This document shows positions 23,864 to 32,411 of a stretch of 52,511 bases of DNA, piece by piece. Under the pieces are notes generated by a model. That model saw only the letters and a list, made by a program, of their open reading frames with translations. It was not told the origin of the DNA and did not search any database. Source of the DNA: Pseudomonas fluorescens (GTDB lineage Bacteria; Pseudomonadota; Gammaproteobacteria; Pseudomonadales; Pseudomonadaceae). Positions within the stretch are counted from its first letter, which is position 1; each line of letters begins with the position of its first letter. The stretch covers positions 1 to 52,511 of the forward strand of contig NZ_KZ478022.1 of NCBI RefSeq assembly GCF_002837185.1. The letters run 5' to 3'. A program made the position numbers and the translations under genes.

Positions 23864-24800
23864 TGCGCGCCTGGTGGACCAGGCGATCCAGTGGATGATC
23901 AAACTGCGCTTCAACAGCGCTGACGACGCCGCCACCGCCGCCTTTGAACAGTGGCTGCACACCAGCGCCGCGCATCAACTGGCGTGGCAGCGAGTGGCGA
24001 CGATGAATGACGATTTCAGCCAATTGCCCGCGCATATCGGTCGCCATGCACTGGATGGCGCGCGCCAGCGCATCAGCCGTCGTGATGGCTTGAAGCTGCT
24101 CGGGCTGTTGGCCGGTGCCGCCGGTTTGACCTGGCTGGGCCGCGACTACACGCCCCTGCCCGCGCTGATGGCCGACTACCGCACCGCCACCGGTGAGCGG
24201 CGCTGGGTGGCGTTGAACGAGGGCAGCAAGCTGCAGCTCAACAGCGCCAGTGCTATCGACGTCGCGCTGAATGCCGAGCGGCGCCTGGTGAGCCTGCGCC
24301 AGGGTGAGGTGTTGATCAATACCGGCGCCGATAATCGCCCGTTCTGGGTACACACCCGCGACGGTGACCTGCGCGCACTCGGCACGCGCTTTCTGGTGCG
24401 TGAAGAATCCCACGGCACGCTGCTGGTGGTGCAACAGGGTGCGGTGGCGGTGTTTGCCGACCGCCACGCCGCTCACGCACGCCACGTGATCAAGCCCGGC
24501 GAACAGGTGCTGTTCGACCGCAGCGGCGTGCGCCCTGCCCCGGTCAACGGTCTCGATCCCTGGGCCTGGAGCGAAGGTGTCATCAGCGCCCACAACATGC
24601 GCCTGGATGACTTCCTGGCCGAACTGGGCCGCTACCGCCACGGCCTGGTGCGTTGCAGCGAAGCCGTGGCCGCGCTGCGGGTGTCGGGCACGTATCAACT
24701 GGACGACACCGATCAGGTGCTCCAATTGCTGGCCCAATCGTTGCCGGTCAACCTGACCTACCACAGTCGCTATTGGGTGACCCTGTCCTCGCGGGCTTAA
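23850..24800 (+). CDS. FecR-like anti-sigma factor / transmembrane signal transducer
   Basis: The protein is 316 residues from the ATG at 23850 (MPTVDARLVDQAIQWMIKL). An N-terminal cytoplasmic DUF4880-type domain with conserved Trp residues (AFEQWLHTSAAHQLAWQRV) binds the sigma factor. One membrane segment follows at about 78-95 (LKLLGLLAGAAGLTWLG, preceded by RR). The periplasmic FecR domain (about 110-220, with TATGERRWVALNEGSKLQLNS split by strands) contacts the receptor signalling domain. It begins inside the sigma gene, implying coupled translation. Confidence 0.92.
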   Translation: MPTVDARLVDQAIQWMIKLRFNSADDAATAAFEQWLHTSAAHQLAWQRVATMNDDFSQLPAHIGRHALDGARQRISRRDGLKLLGLLAGAAGLTWLGRDYTPLPALMADYRTATGERRWVALNEGSKLQLNSASAIDVALNAERRLVSLRQGEVLINTGADNRPFWVHTRDGDLRALGTRFLVREESHGTLLVVQQGAVAVFADRHAAHARHVIKPGEQVLFDRSGVRPAPVNGLDPWAWSEGVISAHNMRLDDFLAELGRYRHGLVRCSEAVAALRVSGTYQLDDTDQVLQLLAQSLPVNLTYHSRYWVTLSSRA

Positions 24801-24813
24801 CCGGAAAAATAAA

Positions 24814-24828
24814 TGAGGTGAATTCTCA
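24814..24828 (+). promoter_or_regulatory. Fur-box-like palindrome upstream of the receptor gene
   Basis: tgaggtgaattctca matches the 7-1-7 Fur pattern TGANAATNATTNTCA at 9 of the 12 fixed positions and is part of a longer AATGAG/CTCATT palindrome (24812-24830). It lies 75 bases before the receptor start. Confidence 0.5.
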
Positions 24829-24902
24829 TTGCCGCTCGACCTGTAAGGAAAGGCCGATCAACAGGCCGGATTTATCCACTTCTTTCAGGAGCACCCGCGG
24901 TC

Positions 24903-27386
24903 ATGCAAGCGTTCCCCTCCAAACGTTCATCCCTCAAGCACGCGGTACGGGCCGCCCTGCTCGGCGCCTGCCTGGGCGGTGCCAGCCTGCCCCTGACGGC
25001 GCTGGCCGAGAGTGCCGCCGACACCCAGGTTCGCGATTGGCGGATCGCCCCCGGCCCGCTTGCCTCGGCACTCGACCAGTTCGCCCGACAGGCCGGGATC
25101 AGCCTGTCCTACGACGCCAGCAGCGTCGCCGGCAAGAACAGCAGCGGGCTCAACGGCAGCTTTGACCCCCAACACGCCTTGGGCCAATTGCTGCGGGGTC
25201 AGGGCCTGCAAGCCCAACGCCAGGGCAACAGCACCTGGCTGCTGCTACCGCAAACAGCCGATACCGGCGCGCTGAACCTGGGCGCCACGATGATCAGTGG
25301 TGAACGCCTGGGGGCGATGACCGACGGCACCGGCGCCTACACCACTGGCGCGGTCACCATTGGCAAAGGCGAACACAGCCTGCGCGAAACGCCGCAGTCG
25401 GTAAGCGTGATGACCCGCCAATTGATGGACGACCAGAACGTCACCACCATCGACGACGTGATGGAGCGCACGCCGGGAATCACCACTTATGAATCGCCCA
25501 TGGGCGGCAAGTATTTCTATTCCCGTGGTTTCAAGATGCTTGGCCAGTACCAGTACGACGGCGTGCCGCTGGACATGGGTAAGGACTACGTACAAGCCGA
25601 CAGTTTCAGCGCCAATATGGCGATTTATGACCGTGTGGAAGTGCTCAAAGGCGCGGCCGGCATGCTCAAGGGCGCCGGCACCGCCAGCGGCGCGGTGAAT
25701 TTCGTGCGCAAGCGACCGCAGGCCAGGCCCACGTCCAGCCTGTCGCTGTCCGCCGGCACCTGGGACAACTACCGCGCCGATGTCGACACCGGTGGCCCGC
25801 TCAATGACAGCGGCACCGTGCGTGGCCGCGCGGCGTTCAGCCAGCAGGATCGCGGCTCCTATATGGATATTTCCAAGCGCAAGGATCGCGCGTTCTACGG
25901 CGCGCTGGACATCGATCTCAACCCCGACACCACTCTGGGCCTGGGCGCCAGTTATGAAGACGTCGATGCCAGCCCGTGCTGGGGTGGCTTGCCGCGCTAC
26001 AGCGACGGCAAGAGTGCCAAGCTCAGCCGCTCCACGTGCCTGGGCCAATCCTGGAACGACTGGCAAAGCCGGCGTGCCACGTTCTTCGCCGACCTTACCC
26101 ATCACTTCAACGACGACTGGACACTCAAAGTCGCCGCCGTGCACAGCCGCAACCTGCAAGACACCAAGTATGCCGCCAGCGAAGGCACCATCGCTTACGG
26201 CAACCCGCTGCCTACCGCCAATTCCTATGCAGCCTTGATGGATTACGACCACAAGGACTTCGGCCTCGATGCCTACGTGGACGGCAAGTTCGAAGCGTTC
26301 GGCCTGGAGCACGAATTGATCCTCGGCGCCAACGGCAGCCGTGGCACCCAGGACGACATCTACGCGATCCAGAACTTGCCCAGGCGCCAAAGCATTTATC
26401 AACCCGACCACCATTTCCCGGAACCGGCCAATGAGACCTTCTGGCCGAACATGTACCGCGGCGGCACGGTCAAGGAAACTGCCACGCAATACGGCACCTA
26501 CGCCACGCTGCGCCTGCGTCTGGCCGAGCCGTTGATGTTTATCGTCGGCAGCCGAGTAAGCTGGTACGACAACCGCCGCCAGTCAAACAACCTGGGCTGG
26601 GGCGAATGGAGCGTGCAAGACGCACACACCAAAGAAAGCGGCGAAGTCACTCCATTTGCCGCGCTGATCTATGACCTCAATGAGCACCTGTCGGTATACG
26701 CCAGCTACGCCGATATCTTCCAGCCGCAGAGTGCCTATGCAACGGCCGATGGCGCAGCGCTCAAACCGAAAATCGGCAACAACTACGAGCTGGGCATCAA
26801 GGGCGAATGGTTCGACGGGCGCCTCAACAGCTCGCTGGCGCTGTTCCGCGCGATCGAGAAAAACGGCGCCGAGACCGACTTCCTGAGTTTTTGCCCGACC
26901 TCCGCCGATGGCTATTGCTATACCGACACCGGCAAAGTACGCGCCCAGGGCATCGAAGCCGAAGTCAGCGGCCAATTGCTCGAGCGTCTGCAGGTGTCCG
27001 GCGGCTACACCTACACCCAGACCAAATCGTTGAAGAATATCGACAGCAGCCTTGAAGGTGGCGCGTCCAATACCTACGTGCCCCGGCACATGCTGCGCAT
27101 GTGGGGCGACTACCAGCTTGATGGCGCGTTGTCCAAATGGAGCGTGGGAGCTGGCGTCAATGCACAGAGCAGCAATTACCGGCTGCAGGGCATCAAGCTG
27201 GAGCAAGCCGGTTATGCCCTGTGGGATGCGCGCCTGGCGTACCGTGTGGATGACACGTGGACCGTCGCGCTGAACGGCAAAAACCTCTTCGACAAAAATT
27301 ATTATCAAACCGTAGGCACGGCGTCCTGGGGTAATTTTTATGGCGAACCGCGCAATTTCACCGTCAGTTTGAAAGGCACGTTCTAA
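24903..27386 (+). CDS. TonB-dependent siderophore receptor with signalling (STN) domain
   Basis: This 827-residue outer-membrane transducer has a signal peptide at about 1-36 (cleaved after ALAE), an STN secretin/TonB short N-terminal domain at about 45-115 (LASALDQFARQAGISLSYDAS) and a plug domain at about 150-275 (LRETPQSVSVMTRQLMDDQNV, KGAAGMLKGAGTASGAVNFVRKRP). A 22-strand barrel ends in Phe (VSLKGTF). The barrel and plug resemble the FpvA/FoxA/FhuE group of ferric hydroxamate or pyoverdine receptors. The STN domain plus the upstream sigma/anti-sigma genes indicate that it senses its siderophore and switches on its own transcription. The ligand is not determinable by eye. Confidence 0.92.
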   Translation: MQAFPSKRSSLKHAVRAALLGACLGGASLPLTALAESAADTQVRDWRIAPGPLASALDQFARQAGISLSYDASSVAGKNSSGLNGSFDPQHALGQLLRGQGLQAQRQGNSTWLLLPQTADTGALNLGATMISGERLGAMTDGTGAYTTGAVTIGKGEHSLRETPQSVSVMTRQLMDDQNVTTIDDVMERTPGITTYESPMGGKYFYSRGFKMLGQYQYDGVPLDMGKDYVQADSFSANMAIYDRVEVLKGAAGMLKGAGTASGAVNFVRKRPQARPTSSLSLSAGTWDNYRADVDTGGPLNDSGTVRGRAAFSQQDRGSYMDISKRKDRAFYGALDIDLNPDTTLGLGASYEDVDASPCWGGLPRYSDGKSAKLSRSTCLGQSWNDWQSRRATFFADLTHHFNDDWTLKVAAVHSRNLQDTKYAASEGTIAYGNPLPTANSYAALMDYDHKDFGLDAYVDGKFEAFGLEHELILGANGSRGTQDDIYAIQNLPRRQSIYQPDHHFPEPANETFWPNMYRGGTVKETATQYGTYATLRLRLAEPLMFIVGSRVSWYDNRRQSNNLGWGEWSVQDAHTKESGEVTPFAALIYDLNEHLSVYASYADIFQPQSAYATADGAALKPKIGNNYELGIKGEWFDGRLNSSLALFRAIEKNGAETDFLSFCPTSADGYCYTDTGKVRAQGIEAEVSGQLLERLQVSGGYTYTQTKSLKNIDSSLEGGASNTYVPRHMLRMWGDYQLDGALSKWSVGAGVNAQSSNYRLQGIKLEQAGYALWDARLAYRVDDTWTVALNGKNLFDKNYYQTVGTASWGNFYGEPRNFTVSLKGTF

Positions 27387-27397
27387 CCCCCCTTCCC

Positions 27398-27426
27398 AGG
27401 GGCGATTGCTTCACTTAATCGCCCCT
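27398..27426 (+). terminator. Hairpin terminator after the receptor gene
   Basis: The perfect 10-bp stem AGGGGCGATT/AATCGCCCCT has a 9-base loop, 11 bases after the stop codon. The T-run (cccctttt) comes 10 bases later, so it is an imperfect intrinsic terminator. Confidence 0.65.
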
Positions 27427-27543
27427 GCGCGTCCCCTTTTCCTGCCACGCGAAAAAACCTTTTCACAGCTGGCAGGAAAATTCTCACATTTGTTCCTACA
27501 CTCAAAATCACCCCCCCCAGTGCCAAGTGCCAGTACAAGGAAC

Positions 27544-27557
27544 GTCAAGCATATGAC
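27544..27557. promoter_or_regulatory. FleQ-box-like palindrome 1 (psl upstream)
   Basis: GTCAAGCATATGAC keeps the outer GTCA...TGAC arms of the FleQ box (GTCANTAAATTGAC as I recall it) but differs in the centre. It lies 60 bases from the better match at 27604. Confidence 0.35.
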
Positions 27558-27603
27558 ATGCAAAAGCCTGTTCTACCTCCCAGCAATGCCAAATCCAGCA
27601 CGA

Positions 27604-27617
27604 CGTCAATTTATTGG
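27604..27617 (-). promoter_or_regulatory. FleQ-box-like palindrome 2 (psl upstream)
   Basis: The minus strand reads GCCAATAAATTGAC, one mismatch from GTCANTAAATTGAC, the binding sequence recalled for the c-di-GMP-responsive regulator FleQ in Pseudomonas exopolysaccharide promoters. It is about 160 bases upstream of the pslA start. Confidence 0.5.
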
Positions 27618-27778
27618 CCAATTCGCATAAGGAATCTTTTTTTACCTTTTTCCCGCAAAACTACCTTCATTTGGATGGTTCCACTTGGATGATGGTTGCG
27701 TTTTAACCAGTTGTAGCGCTCCGCCTGCTCAGTTGAACAGTCGCAAAGCGAACCTGGTATGCAATGAGGGATGTTCGT

Positions 27779-29218
27779 ATGCGAGAGAAGTCATCAGTTG
27801 TCAGTTTGTTTTTGACTCGTGCAGGTTTCGTTGAATTTTTTGTCATTTTTGTCAAGTTGATCCATGGCCTGACTGCCATTTTGCCGCCGCTGGTGCTGGC
27901 GTTTTTCATCGACCCGATGGAACTTGAAATGCGCTCGCGCTTTCTGGGTCTGTTGCTGTTCTTCGCGTTCCTGACGATTATTTTGTTCCAGGCCCTGGGC
28001 ATCTATTCCGAAGAGCTGTTCAGCAACCGCCTGCGCTTGCGCGCCAAAATCGTGGCCTGGTCGTCGGCGTTCTGCATCCTGCTGTTCATGTACCAGATCC
28101 TGCAGGTGTTCCCGCAGTTGAACCCGCGCAATCTTGTGGCCTGGTACTTCGCAAGCCTTGGGCTGTTCTGCCTGGAACGCATGATGATGCTGCGCCTGTA
28201 CCGCAGCCTGATGCGCCGGGGCAAATACCTGCAACGCACGGTGCTTCTGGGCTTCACCGACACCGCCGTGCATATCGCCGACCACCTGCAACGCAATGGC
28301 GATATCCGCTCCGGCCTGATTGGTTTTATCGACGACCGCACCGAACGCATCCCCAAGGAGCTGAGCAACCTGCCGCTGCTGGGCAACACCCGCGACCTGG
28401 AAAAACTGATCCGCGCCGAGCAGGTCAACCAAGTGATGATCTGCCTGCCGTGGTCTGCCGAGCAGCGTATCCTTGGGCTGGTCAATCGCCTGCGACAGAT
28501 GTCGGTGAACGTGATGCTAGTGCCGGACATGGCCGCCCTGCGCTACGGCCACAGCCGCATTACCGACGTGGGCGGTATCTTGATGTTCAACACCTCGCAG
28601 CTACCGCTGCGCGGCTGGGCGCCCTTTATCAAGCGCTGCGAAGACCTGTTGCTGGCCAGCATTGCCCTGGTGGTGCTGTCTCCGGTGATGCTGTTGACGG
28701 CCATCGCGATCAAGCTCGATTCCAAGGGCCCGGTGCTGTTTCGCCAGAACCGCTACGGCTACAACGACAATGAAATCCGCGTGTTCAAGTTCCGTTCGAT
28801 GTTCACTGACCAAAGCGACTTCACCGCCGAACGCCAGACCACCCGCCAAGACCCGCGTATCACACGCGTCGGCCGCATCATCCGCAAAACCAGCATCGAC
28901 GAGCTGCCCCAGTTGTTCAACGTACTGCTGGGCAACATGTCCATGGTCGGCCCACGCCCCCACGCCACCGCAACCAAGGCTGCAGGCATTCCTTTTGAAC
29001 TGGCGGTGAGCGAATACAGCTCGCGGCATCGGGTCAAGCCAGGCATCACCGGTTGGGCGCAAATCAACGGCTACCGGGGCGAAACCGATACCCTGTTCAA
29101 AATCCAGAAACGCGTCGAGTACGACCTGGAATACATCTCCAAATGGTCGGTGTGGTTTGACTTGTACATCGTTTTCATGACGGTCCCGGCCGTCCTTTCC
29201 ACCAAGGAAGTCTATTGA
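27779..29218 (+). CDS. pslA: PslA, undecaprenyl-phosphate sugar transferase
   Basis: This 479-residue polyisoprenyl-phosphate hexose-1-phosphate transferase of the WcaJ type starts Psl repeat-unit assembly on the inner-membrane lipid carrier. Four N-terminal hydrophobic segments (about 15-140) are followed by a CoA-binding-like domain (about 150-270) and a final membrane hairpin (about 280-310). The C-terminal sugar-transferase domain carries KFRSMF, RRTSIDELPQL-type (here RKTSIDELPQL) and NMSMVGPRPH motifs. The ATG at 27779 has a GAGGGA Shine-Dalgarno sequence; an upstream ATG at 27764 is in frame but lacks one. Its stop overlaps the pslB start. As first gene it fixes the operon start. Confidence 0.92.
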   Translation: MREKSSVVSLFLTRAGFVEFFVIFVKLIHGLTAILPPLVLAFFIDPMELEMRSRFLGLLLFFAFLTIILFQALGIYSEELFSNRLRLRAKIVAWSSAFCILLFMYQILQVFPQLNPRNLVAWYFASLGLFCLERMMMLRLYRSLMRRGKYLQRTVLLGFTDTAVHIADHLQRNGDIRSGLIGFIDDRTERIPKELSNLPLLGNTRDLEKLIRAEQVNQVMICLPWSAEQRILGLVNRLRQMSVNVMLVPDMAALRYGHSRITDVGGILMFNTSQLPLRGWAPFIKRCEDLLLASIALVVLSPVMLLTAIAIKLDSKGPVLFRQNRYGYNDNEIRVFKFRSMFTDQSDFTAERQTTRQDPRITRVGRIIRKTSIDELPQLFNVLLGNMSMVGPRPHATATKAAGIPFELAVSEYSSRHRVKPGITGWAQINGYRGETDTLFKIQKRVEYDLEYISKWSVWFDLYIVFMTVPAVLSTKEVY

Positions 29219-30678
29219 TGAATACGCTCAACGGATTGATTCCCTGCATTATTTCCGGTGGTTCGGGCACACGCTTGTGGCCGGTGTCCCGGCAGAACAT
29301 GCCCAAGCCGTTCATGCGCATGCGCGACGGCCAGAGCCTGCTGCAGAAAACCTTCCAGCGCGCCGCACGCCTGCCCGGTGTGGAAAGCGTGCTGACGGTG
29401 ACCAACCGCGACCTGCTGTTTCGCACCCTGGACGACTACCGCGGCGTCAACAAGGCCCACCTGCCCCTGGACCTGCTGCTCGAACCGTTCGGACGCAACA
29501 CCGCAGCGGCCATCGCCGTGGCGGCGCTGCATGTGCAGGAACATTTCGGCGGTGACGCGCAACTGCTGGTGATGCCCGCCGACCACTTGGTGCTCGATGA
29601 AAGCGCCTTCGCCGAGGCAGTGACCCAGGCCCGCGAACTGGCCGAAGCCGGCTACCTGGTGACCTTCGGCATCCAGCCTGACCACCCGGAAACCGGCTTC
29701 GGCTATATCGAAAAAGGCGAAGCGCTGAGCCTGGGCAACCGGGTCAAGCGCTTTGTCGAAAAGCCCGACCTGGCCACCGCCCAAGCCTACCTCGACGGCG
29801 GCAAACACCTGTGGAACGCCGGCATGTTCTGCTTCAAGGCCAGCACTCTGGTGGATGAACTGAACACCCATGCCCCCGACGTTCTGATTGCTGCGCGTGC
29901 CGCCCTCGAACACAGCCAGCACCTGCAAAACAAAACCTCGCGCCAGCGCGAACTGGACAGCGACGCCTTCGCCAGCGCGCCGGACATCTCCATTGACGTG
30001 GCGCTGATGGAAAAGTCCCAGCAAGTGGCCGTGGTGCCGTGCGACATCGGCTGGAGCGATATCGGTTCCTGGGAAGCCCTGCGCCAGCTCACCCCCAGCG
30101 ATGCCCAGGGCAACCAGGTCAATGGCGAAGCGATCCTGCACGACGTGCACAACTGCTACATCGATTCGCCCAAGCGCGTACTCGGTGCGGTCGGCGTGCG
30201 TGACCTGATCATCGTCGACACCCCCGACGCCCTGCTGATCGCCGACGCCAACCGCAGCCAGGACGTGCGCTACATCGTGGCCGAACTCAAGCGCCAGAAT
30301 CATCCGGCCTTCAGCCTGCACCGCACCGTGACCCGGCCGTGGGGCACCTACACCGTGCTGGAGGAAAGCAGCCGCTTCAAGATCAAGCGCATCGTGGTCA
30401 AACCCCAGGCGTCGCTGTCGCTGCAAATGCACCACCACCGCAGCGAGCACTGGGTGGTGGTCAGCGGCGCGGCGCAGATCACCAATGGCGAACGTGAATT
30501 CCTGATCAACGCCAACGAATCCACTTATATACCGGCCGGACACAAACACCGCCTGACCAACCCGGGCATCATCGATCTGGTGATGATCGAAGTGCAGAGC
30601 GGCGAATACCTGGGCGAAGACGATATCGTGCGCTTCGATGACATCTACGGGCGTGCGCCTGCCGAAGTGAAGAAGTGA
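29218..30678 (+). CDS. pslB: PslB, mannose-1-phosphate guanylyltransferase / mannose-6-phosphate isomerase
   Basis: This 486-residue bifunctional type II enzyme is GDP-mannose pyrophosphorylase at about 8-290 (SGGSGTRLWPVSR, FVEKPD, NAGMF) joined to a cupin-type phosphomannose isomerase at about 340-480 (RPWGTYTVLEE, QMHHHRSEHWVVVSG, IPAGHKHRL). It supplies GDP-mannose for Psl. The ATG shares one base with the pslA stop (TGATG). An alginate AlgA paralogue would be expected elsewhere in the genome. Confidence 0.95.
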   Translation: MNTLNGLIPCIISGGSGTRLWPVSRQNMPKPFMRMRDGQSLLQKTFQRAARLPGVESVLTVTNRDLLFRTLDDYRGVNKAHLPLDLLLEPFGRNTAAAIAVAALHVQEHFGGDAQLLVMPADHLVLDESAFAEAVTQARELAEAGYLVTFGIQPDHPETGFGYIEKGEALSLGNRVKRFVEKPDLATAQAYLDGGKHLWNAGMFCFKASTLVDELNTHAPDVLIAARAALEHSQHLQNKTSRQRELDSDAFASAPDISIDVALMEKSQQVAVVPCDIGWSDIGSWEALRQLTPSDAQGNQVNGEAILHDVHNCYIDSPKRVLGAVGVRDLIIVDTPDALLIADANRSQDVRYIVAELKRQNHPAFSLHRTVTRPWGTYTVLEESSRFKIKRIVVKPQASLSLQMHHHRSEHWVVVSGAAQITNGEREFLINANESTYIPAGHKHRLTNPGIIDLVMIEVQSGEYLGEDDIVRFDDIYGRAPAEVKK

Positions 30679-30679
30679 C

Positions 30680-31591
30680 ATGCGCACCTCGTTGATCATC
30701 CCGACGCGTAACGCCTCCAGCCACCTGGCGCGGCTGCTGCCCGCGCTGAAGATGCAGACCCTGCAGCCGGACGAGATGCTGGTGGTCGACAGCGCCTCCA
30801 GCGATGACACCGTAGCGCGCTTTCGCGACTACGGCGCGCGGGTCGAGGTGATCGACGCCCGCGACTTCAACCACGGCGGCACGCGGCGCTGGGCCAGTGA
30901 ACAGGTGAACGGTGACGCCCTGATCGTGATGACCCAGGACGCCATTCCGGCCACCCCGGAAACCTTTGCCAACCTGCTCGTTGAATTGCAGCAGGACCCG
31001 CTCAACGGCGTGGCCTACGGGCGCCAGTTGCCGCACCCGGATGCCGGGGTGCTGGGGGCGCAGTCGCGACACTTCAATTACCCGGCCCAAAGCCGCAGCA
31101 AGCGCCTGGCCGATGCGCCGGAACTGGGGATCAAGACCTGTTTCAGCTCCGATTCGTTTTCCGTCTATCGGCGCAGCGCCCTGCACGCCGTAGGCGGCTT
31201 CCCCGCCGATGTCATCGGCAGCGAAGACGCCTACGTTGCGGCACGCATGCTGATCGAAGGCTACACCGTGCGCTACGCCGCCTCCGCGCAGGTGTACCAC
31301 TCCCACGATTACCGGCTCATGGACGAGTTTCACCGCTACTTCGACATCGGCGTGTTCTACGGTCGCGAACCGTGGATACGCCAGGCCTTTGGCGATGCCG
31401 GCGGTGAAGGTAAACGCTATGTACTGGCTGAATTCGCGGCATTGCGCGCAGCCGGTGCCTGGCACCGCGTACCTGAAGTACTGGTGCGCAGCGCGTTCAA
31501 GTTACTCGGCTATCGGCTGGGTCATCAGGAACGCCGGCTACCTCTGGCCCTCAAGCGGCGCATCAGCATGTTCCCCGGTTATTGGAGGTGA
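30680..31591 (+). CDS. pslC: PslC, family 2 glycosyltransferase
   Basis: This 303-residue GT-A glycosyltransferase has nucleotide-sugar loop LIIPTRNAS, DSASSDDT and the metal-binding region QDAIPATPETF. Acceptor-side SEDAYVAARMLIEGY follows, then a rhamnosyltransferase-like C-terminus. It is one of the four Psl glycosyltransferases building the mannose/rhamnose/glucose repeat. It starts 1 base after the pslB stop and ends 5 bases before the pslD ATG. The linkage made is not evident. Confidence 0.92.
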   Translation: MRTSLIIPTRNASSHLARLLPALKMQTLQPDEMLVVDSASSDDTVARFRDYGARVEVIDARDFNHGGTRRWASEQVNGDALIVMTQDAIPATPETFANLLVELQQDPLNGVAYGRQLPHPDAGVLGAQSRHFNYPAQSRSKRLADAPELGIKTCFSSDSFSVYRRSALHAVGGFPADVIGSEDAYVAARMLIEGYTVRYAASAQVYHSHDYRLMDEFHRYFDIGVFYGREPWIRQAFGDAGGEGKRYVLAEFAALRAAGAWHRVPEVLVRSAFKLLGYRLGHQERRLPLALKRRISMFPGYWR

Positions 31592-31596
31592 GCATC

Positions 31597-32397
31597 ATGA
31601 CCTACAGGAAATCCTATTTGATGAAACGAACCGTGCTCGTCCTGGCCATGATGGCCTTGGCCGCCTGCAATACACCCGCGCGCATCGTCGCGCCTGATGA
31701 CAAGACCGTCGAGGAAGGCAAGCGCGCCCTCGACCAGCTTGCCCAACTGCCGCCGGCGGTGGAACGCATCCGCGTCGGCGATCAGTTGCGCATCGTGCGC
31801 GACGCCGGGGAAATGCCGACGCTGTCGGCGTTCAACGTCAGTACGATCTACGAGCTGACGCTGTACACGGTGCAAAGCGACGGCAAGATCAACTACCCGT
31901 TCCTGGGCCCGATCCAGGTCGCCCGGCGCACGCCGACGGAAGTGGCGGACGAGCTCAGCAACAAGCTCGCGCCGGTGTATCGCGAGCCGCGGGTGACGGT
32001 GAACATCAACCAGGCGCCGGCCAATTCGATCATTGTTGGCGGCGCGGTGAACAACCCGACCACGGTGGCAATCGCCTCGGCCAACACCCTGGAGCAAGCC
32101 ATTGTCGGCGCCGGCGGGGTGAACCCGGCGGGCAATGCGAGCATGGTCGCGCTGCTGCGCGAAGATACCCAGGGCGTCTATCGCGCTTACTTCCTGGACT
32201 TCAGCCAATACCTCAAGACCGGTCCCAACGGGCGCAAACAAGTGCCCCTGCAACGCGGTGACGTGGTGTTCGTGCCCAAATCCAACGTGGGCGAGCGCAT
32301 CCAGGGCGTGGATACCTACCTGAACCAACTGATCCCATTCACCAAGTCGATCGGGGTTGGCTACAACTACACCCGAACCAGCGGCGGCAGTAACTAA
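31597..32397 (+). CDS. pslD: PslD, Wza-like polysaccharide export lipoprotein
   Basis: This 266-residue outer-membrane export protein has a lipoprotein signal peptide with lipobox LAAC (ALAACNTPA, Cys near residue 28). A Poly_export domain follows (VGDQLRIVRD ... YTVQSDGKINYPFLGPIQVA) and then a SLBB-type domain (IIVGGAVNNPTTVAI, VPLQRGDVVFVPKSN). It forms part of the Psl secretion channel with PslE. The ATG at 31597 has GGAGGTGA upstream; ATG 31621 (MKRTVLVL) is the alternative and gives a more usual signal peptide. Confidence 0.92.
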   Translation: MTYRKSYLMKRTVLVLAMMALAACNTPARIVAPDDKTVEEGKRALDQLAQLPPAVERIRVGDQLRIVRDAGEMPTLSAFNVSTIYELTLYTVQSDGKINYPFLGPIQVARRTPTEVADELSNKLAPVYREPRVTVNINQAPANSIIVGGAVNNPTTVAIASANTLEQAIVGAGGVNPAGNASMVALLREDTQGVYRAYFLDFSQYLKTGPNGRKQVPLQRGDVVFVPKSNVGERIQGVDTYLNQLIPFTKSIGVGYNYTRTSGGSN

Positions 32398-32411
32398 AGG
32401 AGCGACATCCC

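Larger units (their letters stand above)
27427..27778 (+). promoter_or_regulatory. psl upstream region and leader
   Basis: This AT-richer interval of about 350 bases has no supported gene (a 74-codon frame at 27406-27630 lacks a ribosome site and domain). It should hold the psl promoter. A sequence close to a sigma-S/sigma-70 -10 element (CCTACACTCAA, 27495-27505) is the best candidate but is weak. Two FleQ-box-like palindromes are listed separately. GGA motifs at 27628-27635 and in the pslA ribosome site (GAGGGATG) are of the kind bound by RsmA/CsrA, which represses psl translation in P. aeruginosa. These regulatory links are inference. Confidence 0.5.

Noticed and set aside
27406..27630. 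74-codon plus-strand frame before pslA
   Set aside because: It begins inside the receptor terminator hairpin and covers the likely psl promoter, with no ribosome site or domain.
29212..30810. 532-codon minus-strand frame opposite pslB and the start of pslC
   Set aside because: It spans two well-supported genes of the opposite strand and shows no recognisable domain.
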